DNA of 64,000 nucleotides from JAOACQ01 sp049968515 (lineage in GTDB: Bacteria; Spirochaetota; Brevinematia; Brevinematales; JAOACQ01): positions 1-64,000 of the forward strand of contig JBMFQR010000008.1 of NCBI GenBank assembly GCA_049968515.1, read 5' to 3'. Positions within the stretch are counted from its first letter, which is position 1. Every line of letters begins with the position of its first letter. The translations under genes were made by a program, and so were the position numbers. This document shows, piece by piece, positions 60,127-64,000 of this stretch. Below the pieces are notes generated by a model, which saw only the letters and a list, made by a program, of their open reading frames with translations, had not been told where the DNA came from and made no database searches.

Positions 60127-60624
60127 TTAAACCTCTTTTAGTTTATCCTGCAGTTTTTTATCCTGCTCAAGGACATCATCCTGCATCTTATTTAGATAAT
60201 TTTCAAGTTTCTTTTCTATCTCTTCATACTTTAGTGAAAGAATTCTTAAAGCAAGGAGTGCGGCATTTTCACTTCCATCAATCGCAACAGTGGCAACAGG
60301 TACTCCTTTGGGCATCTGGACTATTGATAGAAGTGCATCAAGTCCATCAAGAGTAGAAGATTTCACCGGCACTCCTATTACAGGTAGGGAAGTATGTGAA
60401 GCTACAACTCCGGGTAGATGTGCAGCCTTACCGGCAGCAGCAATAATAACTTCAATGCCTTTTGCCTTTGCTTCCTTAACAAAGCTCACAACCTTTTCAG
60501 GAGTTCTATGAGCCGATAAAGCCCTTAACTCCACCTCAATATTAAACTCTTTCAAAATCTTTACTGCACTTGAAATTACATCAAAATCAGATGCAGAGCC
60601 AATCAAGATTCCCACCTTTGGCAT
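60127..60624 (-). CDS. purE: N5-carboxyaminoimidazole ribonucleotide mutase
   Basis: PurE converts N5-CAIR to CAIR in purine synthesis, just before PurC. The 165-residue protein has GILIGSASDFDVI, LSAHRTPEKVV, AAAGKAAHLPGVVASHT and LPVIGVPVKSSTLDGLDALLSIVQMP, which mark the class I type that partners with PurK. A short C-terminal helix (LENYLNKMQDDVLEQDKKLQ) extends it. purK is not seen nearby. It lies directly downstream of the aminotransferase. Confidence 0.95.
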   Translation of the reverse strand: MPKVGILIGSASDFDVISSAVKILKEFNIEVELRALSAHRTPEKVVSFVKEAKAKGIEVIIAAAGKAAHLPGVVASHTSLPVIGVPVKSSTLDGLDALLSIVQMPKGVPVATVAIDGSENAALLALRILSLKYEEIEKKLENYLNKMQDDVLEQDKKLQDKLKEV

Positions 60625-60642
60625 CTTTTCCCCCTGTTTTTA

Positions 60643-61860
60643 TTATGATTGCTTGTAATCCTTTAAAAAATCAGCAAATCTTTTTCCAACCTCTTTCAAT
60701 TCTTCTATGTCTGGAAGAAAAACTACCCTGAAGTGATCCGGGTGGGGCCAGTTAAATCCTGTGCCCTGTACCAGAAGGACCTTCTTTGCAATGAGAAAAT
60801 CATAGACAAACTTCTGGTCATCCTTTATGTTATACATTTTTGTGTCAATTTTCGGGAATAAGTAAAGTGCTCCTTTGGGCTTGATGCTTGAGACACCGGG
60901 TATGGAGTTAAAAATCTCGTAGGCGAGGTTTCTCTGATCGTATAATCTTCCACCGGGGCTTGTCAGTTGCTTTATATCCTGAGGGCCTCCGAGGGCAGTC
61001 TGTATGGCAAACTGCCCAGTAACATTTCCACAGAGTCTCATTGAAGCAAGAATATTCAATCCTTCGATGTAATCCTTTGCTACTTCCCTGTTGCCGGTAA
61101 GCACCATCCATCCAACCCTGAAACCGGGGATTCTGTGTGATTTTGACAAACCTCCGAATGTAACAACAAGAACATTTTTTGTAAAGGTTGAAAGAGGGTA
61201 GTGAATGGCATCATCATATGTAATATTTTCATATATCTCATCTGCATAAATTATGAGTTCATTCTCCTCGGCAATTTTCACAATCTCTTCCAGAATTTCT
61301 TTTGGATATACTGCTCCTGTGGGATTGTTGGGATTAATTATAACGATTCCTTTGGTTTTAGAACTAATCTTTTTTTTAATGTCTTTAATATCGGGATACC
61401 ACTCCTGTTCCTCATCGCAGATATAATGAACCGGTTTACCCCCTGATAGACTTACTGCTGCAGTCCACAGTGGGTAGTCGGGTGCTGGTATTAAAATCTC
61501 ATCTCCATTATTTAGTAAGCCCTGCATTGCCATTACAATCAGCTCACTAACTCCATTTCCAACATAGATATACTCTATATCGAGATCTTCAAGCCCCTTT
61601 AACTCATAATATTGCATTATTGCCTTTCTTGCAGAGAATAATCCTTTTGAGTCACAATACGGCTCTGCAGAACGTATATTCAATATGACATCATGTATGA
61701 TTTCATCTGGGGCTGATATTGCAAATGCCGGTGGATTTCCGGTATTTAATTTAATAATTTTAAAACCCTCTTCTTCAAGCTGTCTTGCCTTTTCAGGCAC
61801 AGGTCCTCTTATTTCATAACAAACATTGTCAAGTTTGGATGATTTTTTGTAAATCTTCAT
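60643..61860 (-). CDS. Class I/II aminotransferase, alanine aminotransferase-like
   Basis: This is a 405-residue PLP enzyme. It starts with LDNVCYEIRGPVPEKARQLEEEGFKIIKLNTGNPPAF, as in AlaA-type enzymes. YVGNGVSELIVMAMQGLLN, INPNNPTGAVYP, YADEIYENITYDD and the PLP Lys in TFGGLSKSHRIPGFRVGWM follow. The likely reaction is glutamate-pyruvate transamination; an aspartate or aromatic preference cannot be excluded. It is followed by purE after 18 nt. Confidence 0.85.
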   Translation of the reverse strand: MKIYKKSSKLDNVCYEIRGPVPEKARQLEEEGFKIIKLNTGNPPAFAISAPDEIIHDVILNIRSAEPYCDSKGLFSARKAIMQYYELKGLEDLDIEYIYVGNGVSELIVMAMQGLLNNGDEILIPAPDYPLWTAAVSLSGGKPVHYICDEEQEWYPDIKDIKKKISSKTKGIVIINPNNPTGAVYPKEILEEIVKIAEENELIIYADEIYENITYDDAIHYPLSTFTKNVLVVTFGGLSKSHRIPGFRVGWMVLTGNREVAKDYIEGLNILASMRLCGNVTGQFAIQTALGGPQDIKQLTSPGGRLYDQRNLAYEIFNSIPGVSSIKPKGALYLFPKIDTKMYNIKDDQKFVYDFLIAKKVLLVQGTGFNWPHPDHFRVVFLPDIEELKEVGKRFADFLKDYKQS

Positions 61861-62086
61861 GGGCCACCTCTAAAAATTATCCTTTTTATTATGTTAAAGT
61901 AGCCTTTGAAAAAAATCCATTTTTTATGGTACATTTTTGCCTGCTATATCACCTGCACTTATATTGTTAACCAATGCAAGTAGGCAAAGTGAGCGGAGTT
62001 GTTTTAGACCTTTAACATACTGATTGTTCAGTTATAAGCTTATAAAAAATAGCACGGTTCAGGATGTTTTAACTTCTCCACTCTTT

Positions 62087-62115
62087 TTGACATAGTTTTT
62101 ATTTTTGTTTAAAAT
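62087..62115 (+). promoter_or_regulatory. Promoter of the glycosyltransferase-murB pair
   Basis: TTGACA (62087-62092), a 17-bp spacer and TAAAAT (62110-62115), 56 nt before the glycosyltransferase start. The rest of the 310-bp divergent gap from 61861 holds nothing else that I can recognise. Confidence 0.65.
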
Positions 62116-62171
62116 ATATATAATTTTAACTATTCAGGGTAAGTCTTATAGTCCTGAAGGGAGAATTGATT

Positions 62172-63299
62172 ATGGATTATCTTTTCATATATCTTTTCTC
62201 TATTTTTTTAATCAATCTGTTCTTTTTGATATTGACAATTACCAATACTCTCTTTCTCAAAAAGACTTCTATTTTTAAAAAGCCAGTTAAAACCCCTTTT
62301 ATTTCAGTACTTATCCCTGCAAGAAATGAAGAGAAGAATATAATCCCTTGCATAGAGTCACTGCTTAACCAGAATTATCCAGATTACGAGGTGATTGTTC
62401 TCAATGATAATTCTACTGATGGCACTGAAATGATACTCAAGCGTTATGAAGCCTATCCAAACTTTAGGTATTATAATGGTGCTGAACTTGAGTATGGGTG
62501 GAAGGGAAAGACCTTTGCAAGTCAGCAGCTTTTGGAGTATGCAAGGGGAGAGATATGTTTTTTTACTGATGCAGATACAATTCATTCACCGGATACCCTT
62601 TCCTTCCTTATGGGAAAGATGGAAGAATACGACGTTGATTTTTTATCGGGCTATGCATTTCACAATTCGGTAACCTTTGGGGAGAAGATCATTATTCCAG
62701 CTCTCTATGTTATGACGGTGCTTTTTCTGCCACTTTTTCTTGTTTACTCTTCCAGAATGCCGATTTTTTCCTTTGCCATCGGACAGGTGATTTTTGCAAA
62801 AAAAGAGGTCTTTGATAAGATTGGTGGATTTGAGGAGATAAAAAACGAAGTGGTTGAAGATATGGCACTTGGAAGGAAGGTTAAAGAGTATGGGTTTAAG
62901 ACAATTTTTATAGATGCAAAGAATTATATAAGCTGCAGGATGTACAAAAATTATCTTGAAGGCTTTATGGGAATTGCAAGGGTTATCTATCCGGCCATTT
63001 CAAAGAGTATATTTATTTTTTTAGGGCTTGTTTTCAGTCTGTTTTCACTGTTAGAGTTCCCGATTATCTATTTAATTTTGAATTTCAATAATCCATCAGT
63101 CTACAATTCCCTTTCAATTTATAGTGTTTTTTTGTTTTCAATTGCATGGATAATATCTCTTTATGACAGAAAGCAATCTGTGTTTTCGTTTGTGCTTTAT
63201 CCTTTCTTTTTCCTGAATCTGATTTTGATAGCCACATATTCTGTATTAAAAATTGGTTTTGGCAAAGGAATAAAATGGAAAGAAAGGCTTGTTAAATAA
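62172..63299 (+). CDS. Membrane-bound family 2 glycosyltransferase
   Basis: This is a 375-residue protein. One N-terminal transmembrane helix (5-27) is followed by a GT-A domain (PFISVLIPARNEEKNIIPCI, LNDNSTDGTEMIL, FFTDADTIHSP with the DxD) and the catalytic region NEVVEDMALGRKVKEYGF. At least three helices make up the C-terminus (from about 280). The layout fits HpnB/CrtQ-type enzymes that act on lipid acceptors. I use ATG 62172; a TTG two codons upstream is possible. murB starts 8 nt downstream. Confidence 0.8.
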   Translation: MDYLFIYLFSIFLINLFFLILTITNTLFLKKTSIFKKPVKTPFISVLIPARNEEKNIIPCIESLLNQNYPDYEVIVLNDNSTDGTEMILKRYEAYPNFRYYNGAELEYGWKGKTFASQQLLEYARGEICFFTDADTIHSPDTLSFLMGKMEEYDVDFLSGYAFHNSVTFGEKIIIPALYVMTVLFLPLFLVYSSRMPIFSFAIGQVIFAKKEVFDKIGGFEEIKNEVVEDMALGRKVKEYGFKTIFIDAKNYISCRMYKNYLEGFMGIARVIYPAISKSIFIFLGLVFSLFSLLEFPIIYLILNFNNPSVYNSLSIYSVFLFSIAWIISLYDRKQSVFSFVLYPFFFLNLILIATYSVLKIGFGKGIKWKERLVK

Positions 63300-63307
63300 G
63301 GAAAACT

Positions 63308-64000
63308 ATGAAAATTATCTTTTCCGATGTAAACCTTTCCTCTTTTTCCTCATATAAGATTGGGGGAAATGCAAGATATTTTTCTACACCTTCTGGCATT
63401 TCTGAGTTAAAAAAAGTATTAAGGTTTGCCAAGAGAAAAAATTTGCAACCCATTATCTTCGGTCACGCTACAAACATCGTCTTTCCAGACAACCCTGCGG
63501 AAAGCTATATCTTTATTTCCTTGAGGAATTTTAACCATATAAAGGCTAAAAAAAATACAATCTTTCTTTCGGCCGGCCTTCCATCCTCAATTCTTTCAGT
63601 GATTGGGATGCTTTCTAATACTGAGGGGCTTTTGTTTACCCATCTTCTTCCCGGAAGCATAGGCGGGGGAATCTATATGAATGCAAGATGTTATGAAAAT
63701 GAGTTTTCTGAAATTCTTGACAGTATATATTATCTTGATGAAAATTTTAATCTGAAAATAATTCATAGAGATGAATGTCTTTTTTCTTACAAGAAGTCAA
63801 TCTTTCAATCACATAACTGGACAATAGTGGGTGCTGATTTTGTTTTAAATACCCCGCTTAAAAAAGAGAATTTGAAGGCTATAAAGAAGTTTTTATTCGC
63901 AGAAAGGATAAATTTTTCTTCGCTTGTTGATTATCTTGAAAAATTCAGGATAAAGAAAATTACTGAGTTTTTTAATTTATCAATTATTCCACAAAAGATT
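63308..64000 (+). CDS. murB: UDP-N-acetylenolpyruvoylglucosamine reductase (5' part, cut by window edge)
   Basis: MurB reduces UDP-GlcNAc-enolpyruvate to UDP-MurNAc with FAD and NADPH. The 231 codons present, from ATG 63308, include SSYKIGGNARYFSTP, GLLFTHLLPGSIGGGIYMNARCYENE (flavin-binding) and CLFSYKKSIFQ with the catalytic-region Tyr/Lys/Ser. The frame stays open to the window end. The sequence after residue 190 is less typical for the family than the rest. It adds to the wider set of peptidoglycan genes in this region. Confidence 0.85.
   Translation, partial: MKIIFSDVNLSSFSSYKIGGNARYFSTPSGISELKKVLRFAKRKNLQPIIFGHATNIVFPDNPAESYIFISLRNFNHIKAKKNTIFLSAGLPSSILSVIGMLSNTEGLLFTHLLPGSIGGGIYMNARCYENEFSEILDSIYYLDENFNLKIIHRDECLFSYKKSIFQSHNWTIVGADFVLNTPLKKENLKAIKKFLFAERINFSSLVDYLEKFRIKKITEFFNLSIIPQKI

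Overview
The window comes from an AT-rich bacterial chromosome with short intergenic gaps and many start/stop overlaps. It looks like a diderm anaerobe. Ribonucleotide reduction uses an oxygen-sensitive class III enzyme (nrdD/nrdG). Several proteins have signal peptides and aromatic-ended beta-barrel-like sequences, and there are lipoproteins. MurE carries the DNPR motif typical of meso-diaminopimelate-adding enzymes. I cannot place it in a phylum from sequence alone; a little-cultured diderm anaerobic lineage would fit. No rRNA, CRISPR array, transposase or prophage is visible.

Layout. 1-4.8 kb: 5' end of a SagB-type nitroreductase (minus), a serine-hydrolase plus membrane-protein pair, purC and an RDD membrane protein. 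4.9-7.4 kb: a type II restriction-modification pair (nuclease gene frameshifted near its 3' end) and a membrane protein. 7.4-13.5 kb: nrdD-nrdG facing a P-type cation ATPase and a HAMP protein. 13.7-17.2 kb: a lipoprotein, ribosomal protein S1 and a TPR protein. 17.2-22.7 kb (mostly minus): glycosyltransferase, mtaB, a tRNA-Gly(UCC) on plus, leuA with a structured leader holding two mini-ORFs, and a HAD protein. 22.9-25.4 kb: usp, MBL hydrolase and queA. 25.5-30.8 kb (minus): a compact operon mutS-like, murE, rdgB, udg, ttcA-like. 31-33.8 kb: ssb, a GC-rich palindromic tandem repeat, and an outer-membrane-protein/TPR-lipoprotein pair whose lipoprotein gene is broken at three places. 33.9-38 kb (minus): trpS-scpA-scpB-pheA. 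38-45.4 kb: valS, dcd, an HD-GYP protein, a lone FecCD-type permease and two unknown membrane proteins. 45.5-53.2 kb: rpmE, xseA, a TPR/envelope pair, an Xaa-Pro peptidase, efp, an accB-like gene and accC. 53.4-60 kb: DUF486, a DegT aminotransferase, murG, galE, murI, a cupin, and a beta-barrel/caspase-like lipoprotein pair. 60-64 kb: purE and an aminotransferase (minus), then a glycosyltransferase and the start of murB.

The most noteworthy signals are these. (i) An accB-like protein next to accC aligns without gaps to the biotinyl domain of AccB, but has Gly in place of the biotinylated Lys. (ii) A predicted lipid-anchored caspase-family protease carries an EF-hand-like loop and overlaps a beta-barrel gene by one base. 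(iii) leuA has a roughly 210-nt leader with an SD-preceded mini-ORF and a Leu-rich mini-ORF. (iv) The P-type ATPase has substitutions at cation-binding positions. (v) A lipoprotein gene is split by three frameshifts, each at or beside a homopolymer. (vi) A three-copy 30-bp palindromic tandem repeat follows ssb.

Promoter calls rest on matches to the TTGACA/TATAAT consensus read by eye. Several are near perfect, which suggests a conventional housekeeping sigma factor.
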